This document shows positions 57,598-64,000 of a stretch of 64,000 nucleotides of DNA, one piece after another. The notes below the pieces were generated by a model. The model saw nothing but the letters and a program-made list of their open reading frames with translations. It made no database searches and was not told where the DNA came from. Source of the DNA: VYDC01 sp963667515 (GTDB lineage Bacteria > Chloroflexota > Dehalococcoidia > UBA2979); assembly GCA_963667515.2 (NCBI GenBank), contig CAXXXY010000006.1, positions 186,001-250,000 of the forward strand, in the 5' to 3' direction. The translations under genes were made by a program, and so were the position numbers. How positions within the stretch are numbered: the stretch's first letter is position 1; the number at the start of each line of letters is the position of its first letter.

Positions 57598-59238
57598 TCA
57601 GTAGCCGACGGCGGCGCCGTCCGCGCGGCCGTCCGATCCCGCCCACAGCACGCCCGAGTCGCGGTCGCGCGCGATCAGCTGCCCGCGGCCCAGCTTGCCG
57701 CTGGCGCGATAGACGCCGCTGGCGCGCTCGACGGGGTGGCCGAGCGCCGCCAGCTCCGCGACCACCTCGTCCGCGATGCCGTCCTCCAGCTGCACGCGCC
57801 CGCCCGCCTCGTCCGCGACGATGCGGAAGCGCGGCGCGTCCAGCGCGGCCTGCGGCTCCATGCCGTGCGTCAGCAGATTCACCAGCAGCTGCAGGTGCCC
57901 CTGCGGCTGCATGATGGCGCCCATCACGCCGAAGCAGGCGTAGAGCTGGCCATCCTCGTGTGTGACGAGGCCGGGGAGGATCGTGTGGTACGGCCGCTTG
58001 CCAGGCGCCACGGCATTGGGGTGCGCCGGGTCGAGCAAGAAGCCGCGGGCGCGGTTCTGCAGCGTGAAGCCGCAGCCCTCCGGCACGATGCCCGTGCCGA
58101 AGCCGTTGTAGTTGCTGTTGATGAAGCTACAGGCGTTGCCCTCGGCGTCGACGACGGCGAGGTAGACCGTGTCCGAGCTGGGCGTCGGCGAGCCGGCCAC
58201 CGGGTCGACGGTGGCGCGCGCCGGGTCGATGAGCGCGCGCCGCGCCTCGGCGTAGGTCGGGTCGAGCAGCGCCTCGACCGGCACCTCCGCGAAGGCCGGG
58301 TCGGCGACGTAGCGCCGCGCGTCCGCGAAGGCGAGCCGCATCGCCTCGATCAGCAGGTGCAGCGCCTCGGCGGAGCGCGGGTCGCGGCCGGCGAGCCCCA
58401 GCCCGCCCGCGATCTGCAGCGCCAGCAGCGCGGCCAGCCCCTGCCCCGGCGGCGCGCACTCGTAGACCCAGTGCTCGCCGTAGCGGGCGCGGATCGGCGC
58501 CTCGAAGGTCGAGCGGTGCGGGGCGAGATCCTCGGCGGTCAGCACCCCGCCGAGGCGCTGCACCACGGCGCCGATCGCCTGCGCGATGCGACCGCCGTAG
58601 AACGCCTCGGCGCCGCTCTCGGCGACGGCGCGCAGCGTCCGCGCGAGAGTGGGGTTGCGCCAGATCTCCCCGGCGCGCGGCGCCCGGCCGCCCAGCAGCA
58701 GCTCCTCGGCGTGCGGCCCCTGGCGCAGCTCCGGCTCGCCCTGTGCCCACAGATAGGCGACGAGCGGCGAGACGGGCGCCCCCTCCTCCGCCAGCGCGAT
58801 CGCGGGCGCGAGCACCCGGGCCAGCGGCAGGCGGCCGTGCCGCGTCACGGTGTCCTCCCAGGCGGCGGCGGCCCCCGGCACCGTGACGGCGAGCGCGTCG
58901 CGCTGCGGCAGCTCGCCCCGCACGCCGCGGCGCTCCAGCTCCTCGAGCGTGAGCGCGGCGGGAGCGCGGCCGCTGCCGTTGACGGCGTGCACCTGGCGGC
59001 TCGCGGCGTCGAAGTAGAGCGCGAAGCAGTCGCCGCCGATCCCGGTCATCGTCGGCTCGACCACGTTGAGCGCGGCGGCGGTCGCGACGGCGGCGTCGGC
59101 GGCGTTGCCGCCCGCGCGCAGCACGTCGAGCCCGACTTGCGCCGCGAGCGGGTGGCTCGTCGCGACGGCGGCGTGGCGGGCGATCAGCGGCGAGCGCCGC
59201 GACTCGAAGCGCAGATCGTCGTAGCGGTAGTCGAACAC
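57598..59238 (-). CDS. Gamma-glutamyltransferase family protein
   Basis: 546 residues from GTG 59238, which follows CATAAT by 6 nt. Ntn-hydrolase pattern: A-A-V-A-T-S-H-P-L-A-A, G-G-N-A-A-D-A-A-V-A, E-P-T-M-T-G-I-G-G-D-C-F. The catalytic Thr is probably in S-S-D-T-V-Y-L-A-V-V-D (about residue 357), following a linker cut by self-processing. Then N-S-N-Y-N-G-F-G-T-G and P-Y-H-T-I-L-P. The family transfers or hydrolyses gamma-glutamyl groups of glutathione or related thiols. No signal peptide is evident, so it is likely cytoplasmic, as in the YwrD/GGT-like branch. Confidence 0.93.
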   Translation of the reverse strand: MFDYRYDDLRFESRRSPLIARHAAVATSHPLAAQVGLDVLRAGGNAADAAVATAAALNVVEPTMTGIGGDCFALYFDAASRQVHAVNGSGRAPAALTLEELERRGVRGELPQRDALAVTVPGAAAAWEDTVTRHGRLPLARVLAPAIALAEEGAPVSPLVAYLWAQGEPELRQGPHAEELLLGGRAPRAGEIWRNPTLARTLRAVAESGAEAFYGGRIAQAIGAVVQRLGGVLTAEDLAPHRSTFEAPIRARYGEHWVYECAPPGQGLAALLALQIAGGLGLAGRDPRSAEALHLLIEAMRLAFADARRYVADPAFAEVPVEALLDPTYAEARRALIDPARATVDPVAGSPTPSSDTVYLAVVDAEGNACSFINSNYNGFGTGIVPEGCGFTLQNRARGFLLDPAHPNAVAPGKRPYHTILPGLVTHEDGQLYACFGVMGAIMQPQGHLQLLVNLLTHGMEPQAALDAPRFRIVADEAGGRVQLEDGIADEVVAELAALGHPVERASGVYRASGKLGRGQLIARDRDSGVLWAGSDGRADGAAVGY

Positions 59239-59244
59239 GGGGCG

Positions 59245-59250
59245 ATTATG
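59245..59250 (-). promoter_or_regulatory. Putative -10 box for leaderless gamma-glutamyltransferase gene
   Basis: CATAAT on the minus strand, 6-nt spacer CGCCCC, then GTG at 59238. No ribosome-binding site. Confidence 0.55.
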
Positions 59251-59325
59251 GGCGCCGGCGTCGCTCGCGGGCGAACCGCCGAGGCCGCATTCGGCGGGGC
59301 CGCCCTCGCCTCGACGGGGTGCTGG

Positions 59326-60042
59326 CTAGCGCTCCTCGCTGGCAGCCGAACGCCGCCGACGTGACCGGGACCGCATGACCAGGAAAGCCGACGCGGCCGT
59401 CGTGGCCCCCATGAGGGCCACGACGAGCCCGACGGTCAGCCCCACGCGGTCGTCGCCAACGTGCTCGAACCCGGCCGCCGCGTCCGCCGCCGCGATGCCC
59501 GCCGGCAGCAGCTCGCCGAAGACCGGGCCGAGGTTCTTCGAGCGCAGCACGCCCTCGGCGTCGATGAAGAAGGTGGCGGGGAGGCCGCGCACCCCGTAGT
59601 GCTCGGCCACGGAGCCGCCGCCGTCGAGGACGACCGGGAACGTGAGCTCGAAGTCCTGGAAGAAGTCGTTCACCTCGACGGCCGTTTCGTCGAAGTCGAC
59701 CGCGAGCACGACGAAGTCGTCCGACTCCTGCCGCTCCATCCACGCCGCCTGCAGCTCGGGCATCTCGGCGCGGCAGGGCGGGCACCACGTCGCCCAGAAG
59801 TTGAGCACCACCGTCTTGCCGCGGAAGTCGGAGAGCGCGATGCGCTCACCCTCCGGCGAGAGTAGCCCGAAGTCTGGCGCGAGCTCGCCCTCGTCGGGGC
59901 GCTGCGAGTCGATCACGCCCAGCGGGCCGTCGTCGTCGTCGCTCAGCACCTCGCGCTGCACGAAGAGCGCGCCGATCACCAGCAGGATGACGGCGACCGT
60001 CGCGTAGCGCGCCAGCGTCCGGGGGTCGCGCAATCGCTCCAT
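59326..60042 (-). CDS. TlpA/ResA-type thiol-disulfide oxidoreductase, membrane-anchored
   Basis: 238 residues from ATG 60042 with GAGGAGG 6 nt upstream. N-terminal anchor (V-A-V-I-L-L-V-I-G-A-L-F-V), thioredoxin domain with F-W-A-T-W-C-P-P-C-R-A-E-M-P (about residues 80-93), Y-G-V-R-G-L-P-A-T-F (cis-Pro), and a second C-terminal membrane helix (V-G-L-T-V-G-L-V-V-A-L-M-G) with a basic tail. It reduces disulfides outside the membrane, for example in cytochrome c assembly. It keeps a normal Cys-Pro-Pro-Cys, in contrast to the Sec-type protein 2.3 kb away. Confidence 0.92.
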   Translation of the reverse strand: MERLRDPRTLARYATVAVILLVIGALFVQREVLSDDDDGPLGVIDSQRPDEGELAPDFGLLSPEGERIALSDFRGKTVVLNFWATWCPPCRAEMPELQAAWMERQESDDFVVLAVDFDETAVEVNDFFQDFELTFPVVLDGGGSVAEHYGVRGLPATFFIDAEGVLRSKNLGPVFGELLPAGIAAADAAAGFEHVGDDRVGLTVGLVVALMGATTAASAFLVMRSRSRRRRSAASEER

Positions 60043-60178
60043 CGCCGCCCTCCTCGTGCGTCGGCCGCGCCGCGCGGCCCCCGCCTCTCGCTGCTTCGAG
60101 GGTAGGCAGCGGCCGTTAGAGAAGTATGTAACGGGTCGCACGGGGCCGCCGCTCGCGCATCCGTCGTGTGAGCGCGGT

Positions 60179-60184
60179 TACGAT
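60179..60184 (+). promoter_or_regulatory. Putative -10 box for leaderless sirtuin gene
   Basis: TACGAT, 6-nt spacer GGCGTC, then ATG at 60191; no ribosome-binding site. The box, spacer end (GTC) and start nearly copy those of rlmD. Confidence 0.55.
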
Positions 60185-60190
60185 GGCGTC

Positions 60191-61084
60191 ATGAGCGATC
60201 CCGCGTCCCGCACGCCGTCGCCGTCGCCGCCGGCGCTCGCGCCAGACCTCGCCGCCGACCCGCAGGCCGGCCTCACCACCGACATCGCCAGCGACGTTGA
60301 GCGAGCCGCCGAGCTGCTCGCGGGCGCCGCCCACGTGGTCGTGCTGACGGGCGCCGGCGTCTCGAAGGAGTCGGGCATCCCCACCTTCCGCGGCGAGGGC
60401 GGGCTCTGGACCACCAACGGCGAGCCGCCGATGAACGGCTTCCAGCTCTTCCTCGAGGACAGCGCCGGCTGGTGGCGGCAACGGCTGGAGCGGCGCCGAG
60501 CCGAGCAGGCGGACCCCGCGAGCTTCGCGCGCGCCGTGGACGAGGCGCGGCCCAACGCCGCGCACCACGCGCTCGCCGAGCTGGAGCGCATGGGCGTCGT
60601 GCGCCACCTGATCACGCAGAACGTGGACGATCTGCACCGCCGCACCGGGCAGCAGGAGATCACGGAGATACACGGCAACCGCCACTGGATGCGCTGCCTG
60701 GACTGCGGCAGCCGCTGGCCGGCGCGCGAGTTCCCGGTCGACGAGGGCGATCTGCCGCCACGCTGCGCGCAGCCCGGCTGCGACGGTGTGGTGAAAGACG
60801 ACACGGTGATGTTCGGCGAGCCGATCCCCGCCGACGCGCTGGGACGCGCAGGTGCCGAGACGCGGCGCGCGGACTGCTTCCTCGTGGTCGGCACCTCGGC
60901 GGTGGTAATGCCGGCGGCGGGCTTCCCGCTGCTCGCCTGGCAGCGCGGCGTGCCCCTCGTCGAGGTGAACCCGGAGCCCACGCCGCTCACCGAGTACGCC
61001 GAGGTGAGCTGCCGCGGAGCCGCCGGGGAGCGGCTGCCCGCGCTCGTGGCGGCGCTGCGCGCCCGCCCCGGCACGAGCGCCTGA
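60191..61084 (+). CDS. Sirtuin NAD-dependent deacylase
   Basis: 297 residues. The Rossmann NAD site G-A-G-V-S-K-E-S-G-I-P-T-F-R-G (about 54-68), T-Q-N-V-D-D-L-H, and the catalytic His in E-I-H-G-N (about 160) are all present. The zinc ribbon is C-L-D-C-G...C-A-Q-P-G-C, with the last C-x4-C spacing slightly long. It removes acyl groups from lysines using NAD. The first 35 residues are Pro/Ser/Ala-rich and likely disordered. Bacterial CobB is similar but usually shorter. The following propeller gene begins 12 bp on. Confidence 0.93.
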   Translation: MSDPASRTPSPSPPALAPDLAADPQAGLTTDIASDVERAAELLAGAAHVVVLTGAGVSKESGIPTFRGEGGLWTTNGEPPMNGFQLFLEDSAGWWRQRLERRRAEQADPASFARAVDEARPNAAHHALAELERMGVVRHLITQNVDDLHRRTGQQEITEIHGNRHWMRCLDCGSRWPAREFPVDEGDLPPRCAQPGCDGVVKDDTVMFGEPIPADALGRAGAETRRADCFLVVGTSAVVMPAAGFPLLAWQRGVPLVEVNPEPTPLTEYAEVSCRGAAGERLPALVAALRARPGTSA

Positions 61085-61096
61085 GCCACGGGAGCC

Positions 61097-62092
61097 GTGA
61101 GCGCGACGCTCGGCGTGCTCCTGGGCGGCGCCCACGGCATCACCCGCCTCGTCCCCGGCGAGCCGCCGCTCGTGGAGCTAGCGGCCGCCGAGCTGGGCGG
61201 GGCGCCGATCACCACGCTCGACGCCGCGCCCGCCCCGGCGCGCGCCACAGGGCGACGGAGTGCCCGCGGCGGCGGCGCGCGCGCCGTCGCCGGCTCCGCG
61301 GCCGGCGTCTGGGTGCGCGAGGAGAGCGGGCGCTGGGAGCGGCGCCGCGACGGCCTCGTGCGCTGTGTGCGGGTCGCGCCGGACGGGCTGCTGCTGGCGG
61401 GGCTGGAACCGGCAGGCGTGATCAGCTCGTCGGACGGCGGCGAGAGCTGGGAGGAGCGCCCGGGCCTCGGCGCCGCGCTGCGGCACGCGACGGGCGTGCG
61501 CCGGCCGACAGGCCGCGCGCTCGCGGTGACGGGGCTCTGCTTCGCGGGCGACGGCTGGCTCGCGGGCGTCGACGGCGGCAGCGCGTGGCTCTCCCACGAC
61601 GGCGGCTGGAGCTGGCTGCGCTCCGCCGACGGCCTGCCCGCCGAGGTGCGCGGCGTCTGGGAGCACCCCGAGCAGCCGGAGCTGGCCTACGCCTCGACGG
61701 CGGCCGGCTTCTTCCGCAGCGAGGACGGCGGAGCCAGCTGGGTGCAGTCGCTGGGCGGGCTCGACCGCTCCCTCGCGGGCGCGGCGACCGTGCTGCCGGG
61801 AGCGCCAGACGTGCTGCTGCTGGCGGCCGCGCGGCTGCCCCGCGACGGCCGGCCCGGCTCCCCTGCCGCCGTCTTCCGCTCAGCCGACGGCGGCATCGGC
61901 TGGCGTCGCGTGGCGCTGGGCAACCGGGACGAGTGGCCGGCGCCGCCCGCGCTGTGCCGGCTGGCGGGGAGCGCGGACACGGCATTCGCGGCGGCGGGCG
62001 GCCGCCTCTGGGCCTCCCACGACCGCGGCCGGCGCTGGCTCCCGCTGGCGGAGGGAATGCCCGAGGCGCTCGCGCTCGCCGCGGTGCTGTAG
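61097..62092 (+). CDS. Asp-box (BNR/sortilin-type) beta-propeller protein
   Basis: 331 residues from GTG 61097 (GGGAG upstream). Five Asp-box repeats: S-S-S-D-G-G-E-S-W, S-H-D-G-G-W-S-W, R-S-E-D-G-G-A-S-W, R-S-A-D-G-G-I-G-W and S-H-D-R-G-R-R-W, each on a blade turn. No signal peptide is seen, so it probably stays in the cytoplasm. Such propellers act as binding scaffolds or glycosidase-like folds; no catalytic residues are recognisable. It is cotranscribed with the sirtuin by spacing. Confidence 0.82.
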   Translation: MSATLGVLLGGAHGITRLVPGEPPLVELAAAELGGAPITTLDAAPAPARATGRRSARGGGARAVAGSAAGVWVREESGRWERRRDGLVRCVRVAPDGLLLAGLEPAGVISSSDGGESWEERPGLGAALRHATGVRRPTGRALAVTGLCFAGDGWLAGVDGGSAWLSHDGGWSWLRSADGLPAEVRGVWEHPEQPELAYASTAAGFFRSEDGGASWVQSLGGLDRSLAGAATVLPGAPDVLLLAAARLPRDGRPGSPAAVFRSADGGIGWRRVALGNRDEWPAPPALCRLAGSADTAFAAAGGRLWASHDRGRRWLPLAEGMPEALALAAVL

Positions 62093-62282
62093 CGGTGCGG
62101 GTGGCAGCGCTGCTAGCGGAGCGCGATGCTACGATGCGGGGGCTCGGTGGTTGCCCCGCGCAGGGCGCGCTGTTGCGCGTGCACCCGCGGGAAGATCGCC
62201 GAGCGTCCGGTGGCCTGCGCCGCGCCGGAAGATGAATGGCACAGGGAGTCTCGTCGCGCCCCTCGCGCAGAGTGGGCCGAGC

Positions 62283-62360
62283 AGGAGCGGCAGCCTCACC
62301 CAGTGCAGCGGAACGCTGCCAGCCTCACCGGTGCAGCGGAACGCTGCCAGCGGAACGCTG
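62283..62360 (+). repeat. Intergenic hairpin repeat, locus 7 (triple copy)
   Basis: GGAGCGGCAGCCTCACCCAGT then GCAGCG-GAA-CGCTGC at 62305-62319, a second identical hairpin at 62333-62347 preceded by AGCCTCACCGGT, and AGCG-GAA-CGCT at 62349-62359. This is within the 292-bp leader of the hydrolase gene, downstream of a TACGAT box at 62130. Nothing else is seen in that gap. Confidence 0.75.
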
Positions 62361-62384
62361 CCTGCCGAAGGGAGATGCCCGCCC

Positions 62385-63260
62385 ATGGCGAGCAGCAACA
62401 AGCCACGCGACGAATACGTCGAGGTCAACGGCCTGCGCCTGCACTACCGCGAGTGGGGCGACACCCGCACGCGGCACGCGGTGCTCATGCTTCACGGCTA
62501 CGCCGAGACGGCCGTCGTCTGGGCCGAGACGGCGCAGGACCTGGCGCGCGAGTACCGCGTGATCGCGCTGGATCTGCGCGGCCACGGCGAGAGCGCGCAC
62601 GCGCCCGACTTCGACTACACGCGCGCCACGCAGGTCGAAGACCTGGAGGCGTTCGTGGAGGAGCTGGGGCTGCGCGGCCTTACCCTCGTCGGCCACGGGA
62701 TGGGCGGCGCGAACGCGCTCTGCTACGCCGCGGAGCACGCAGACGCGGTGACGGCGCTGATCGTGATCGAGGCGGCGCCCGAGGTGCTGCGCGACGGGGT
62801 CGAGCGGCTGCGCCGCATGGTGGGCAGCGCCGAGGAGTTCGAGAGCCTCGACGAGGCCGTCGAGACGATGCGCCCGCTCTTCCCCTACGCGACCACGGAG
62901 CAGCTGGAGCGCCGCGCCCGCGCCGCGCTGACCGAGGGCGAGGGCGGCACCCTGGTCTGGAACTTCGACCCGGCGCTGCGGGACGCCTCGCTGCGGCCGC
63001 CCGAGCCTGACCCCGGCCAGCGCCGACTCGCCGACCTCTGGGAGTGCGCGGACCGCATCCAGTGCCCGGTGATGATCGTGCGCGGCGCCGAGACGGACAT
63101 GCTGACGCCCGAGGCGATCCAGCGGCTGCACCGCCGCATCGTCGGCTCGCGCGTGTCGCTGATCGAGGAGGCCGGCCACCCCGTGCCCACCGACCAGCCC
63201 GCGCACCTGGCGCTCAACATCCGCGAGTTCCTGCAAAACCTCGCGACGAACGCGGTATGA
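62385..63260 (+). CDS. Alpha/beta hydrolase fold protein lacking the nucleophile Ser
   Basis: 291 residues from ATG 62385, with AAGGGAG 11 nt upstream. The fold is clear: V-L-M-L-H-G-Y-A-E-T, I-A-L-D-L-R-G-H-G-E-S, and late V-R-G-A-E-T-D-M and E-A-G-H-P-V-P (His). The nucleophile elbow, usually G-x-S-x-G, reads L-V-G-H-G-M-G-G-A-N (about residue 106), Gly replacing Ser. The other triad positions (D, H) remain. It may be a non-catalytic binder or use another mechanism. The stop overlaps the fabF start (ATGA), so the two are coupled. Confidence 0.88.
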   Translation: MASSNKPRDEYVEVNGLRLHYREWGDTRTRHAVLMLHGYAETAVVWAETAQDLAREYRVIALDLRGHGESAHAPDFDYTRATQVEDLEAFVEELGLRGLTLVGHGMGGANALCYAAEHADAVTALIVIEAAPEVLRDGVERLRRMVGSAEEFESLDEAVETMRPLFPYATTEQLERRARAALTEGEGGTLVWNFDPALRDASLRPPEPDPGQRRLADLWECADRIQCPVMIVRGAETDMLTPEAIQRLHRRIVGSRVSLIEEAGHPVPTDQPAHLALNIREFLQNLATNAV

Positions 63261-64000
63261 CCTCGGGGCCGCACGGGCTGCCCCGCGTGGTGATCACCGG
63301 CCTGGGGGCCGTCACGCCGATCGGCGCCGACGTCGAGGCCTACTGGGAGGGGCTGCGCAGCGGCCGCAACGGCATCGACCGCGTGCACTGCTTCGACCCC
63401 GCGGGCTACCCCGTCCAGATCGCCGCCGAGGCGCTCGACTTCGACCCGGAGCTCTACATGGAGCGGCGCATGGCGCGCCGCACCGGGCGCTTCGCCCAGC
63501 TCGCCGCCGGCGCCGCGATGCAGGCGATCGAGGACGCGGGGCTGCTGCGCGACGGTGCCGCCGACCCCGCGGTCCGCGACGACCTGGGCGTGGTCATGGC
63601 CACCTCCGGCGACGCCTTCAACATGGGCGACGAGTGGAAGGCGGTGGAGGAGCGCGGCCCCGGGCGCGCCGACCCCTTCATCATCACGCGCATGGGGCAG
63701 CACATGGGCGCGGCGCGGGTGGCGCGGCTGCTGGGCGCCCGCGGCCCCAACACCACGATCAACACCGCCTGCGCCTCCGGGACGGACGCGCTGGGGCACG
63801 CGCTCTCGCTGCTGCGGCTGGGGCGCGCGCGCGCCGTGCTGGCGGGCGGCGCCGACGCGATTGTGACGCGGCTGGCGCTCGCCTCCATGGGCAGGCTGGG
63901 CGCGCTGTCGAAGAACAACGACGACCCGCAGCACGCCTCCCGCCCCTTCGACGCCCGACGCGACGGCTTCGTGCTGGGCGAGGGCGCGGGCGTGCTGCTG
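63257..64000 (+). CDS. fabF: Beta-ketoacyl-ACP synthase II (FabF-like), 5' part
   Basis: ATG 63257 overlaps the hydrolase stop. 248 residues are visible before the window ends: V-V-I-T-G-L-G-A-V-T-P-I-G, F-D-P-A-G-Y-P-V-Q-I-A-A-E, and the active-site Cys in N-T-A-C-A-S-G-T-D-A (about residue 173), then F-D-A-R-R-D-G-F-V-L-G-E-G. The His residues of the triad would lie beyond the window. It extends acyl-ACP by condensation with malonyl-ACP. Coupling with the Ser-less hydrolase raises the chance that this is a specialised KAS rather than the housekeeping one. Confidence 0.9.
   Translation, partial: MTSGPHGLPRVVITGLGAVTPIGADVEAYWEGLRSGRNGIDRVHCFDPAGYPVQIAAEALDFDPELYMERRMARRTGRFAQLAAGAAMQAIEDAGLLRDGAADPAVRDDLGVVMATSGDAFNMGDEWKAVEERGPGRADPFIITRMGQHMGAARVARLLGARGPNTTINTACASGTDALGHALSLLRLGRARAVLAGGADAIVTRLALASMGRLGALSKNNDDPQHASRPFDARRDGFVLGEGAGVLL

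Noticed and set aside
59320..59350. Additional hairpin-repeat copy at the 3' end of the TlpA gene
   Set aside because: Only GGCAGCCGAACGCCGCC is recognisable, with several mismatches in the stem; too weak to call.

Overview
The window is a very GC-rich bacterial chromosome segment with dense genes, GTG starts, short overlapping operons and the gene order ffh-rpsP-khpA-rimM. F420-type luciferase-like oxidoreductases, a B12-dependent ribonucleotide reductase, acyl-CoA dehydrogenase clusters, DUF3179 and many apparently leaderless genes would suit a Chloroflexota (Dehalococcoidia-like) or a deep actinobacterial lineage. I cannot settle which from sequence alone.

Layout. 1-6 kb: SRPBCC fragment, glycosyltransferase, then the SRP/ribosome-maturation operon (ffh, rpsP, khpA, rimM), a membrane protein and tRNA-Ala(CGC). 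6-11.7 kb: acyl-CoA dehydrogenases and an APH-like kinase, separated by a 12-bp tandem repeat and hairpin repeats. 11.8-16.4 kb: broken or unusual genes around a DUF3179 protein with an in-frame TGA, followed by hydrolase and SRPBCC genes. 16.5-20.2 kb: degraded integrated element (IS3-family insertion, truncated excisionase-like gene, divergent HTH regulators, zinc-ribbon protein, broken integrase) ending on tRNA-Arg(CCT). 20.2-31 kb: NUDIX pseudogene, lipoproteins, MarC-like protein, PepP, cupin dioxygenase and nrdJ. 31-43 kb: metE, a broken GNAT gene, DtxR regulator, F420 enzyme, M42 peptidase, RlmD and Maf. 43.2-44.3 kb: IS481-family element with a 6-bp target duplication beside an FtsX remnant. 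44.7-64 kb: gltB, BcsB-like protein, EamA transporter, an F420/M20 operon, a thioredoxin-like lipoprotein with an in-frame TGA, PNPOx-like protein, gamma-glutamyltransferase, TlpA, sirtuin, beta-propeller, hydrolase and the start of fabF.

Main result: two unrelated genes, the DUF3179 protein (12512-13744) and a thioredoxin-fold lipoprotein (56461-57048), each have one in-frame TGA exactly at the first position of a CxxC motif (U-P-L-C and U-P-F-C). Both remain open and family-like after the TGA. Each TGA is followed, within the usual bacterial SECIS distance, by a perfect hairpin with a 5-nt loop CGUGU or CGUGC. I interpret both as selenoproteins. No selA, selB, selD or selC is visible in the window.

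Other points: an intergenic hairpin repeat with covarying stem (AGCG-GAA-CGCT core); a set of genes with a TANNNT-like box 6-7 nt before the start codon (leaderless candidates); an Ffh with altered GTPase motifs; an alpha/beta hydrolase without its nucleophile serine; and several genes broken by single-base indels or nonsense codons. The broken genes may be real decay or sequence errors.
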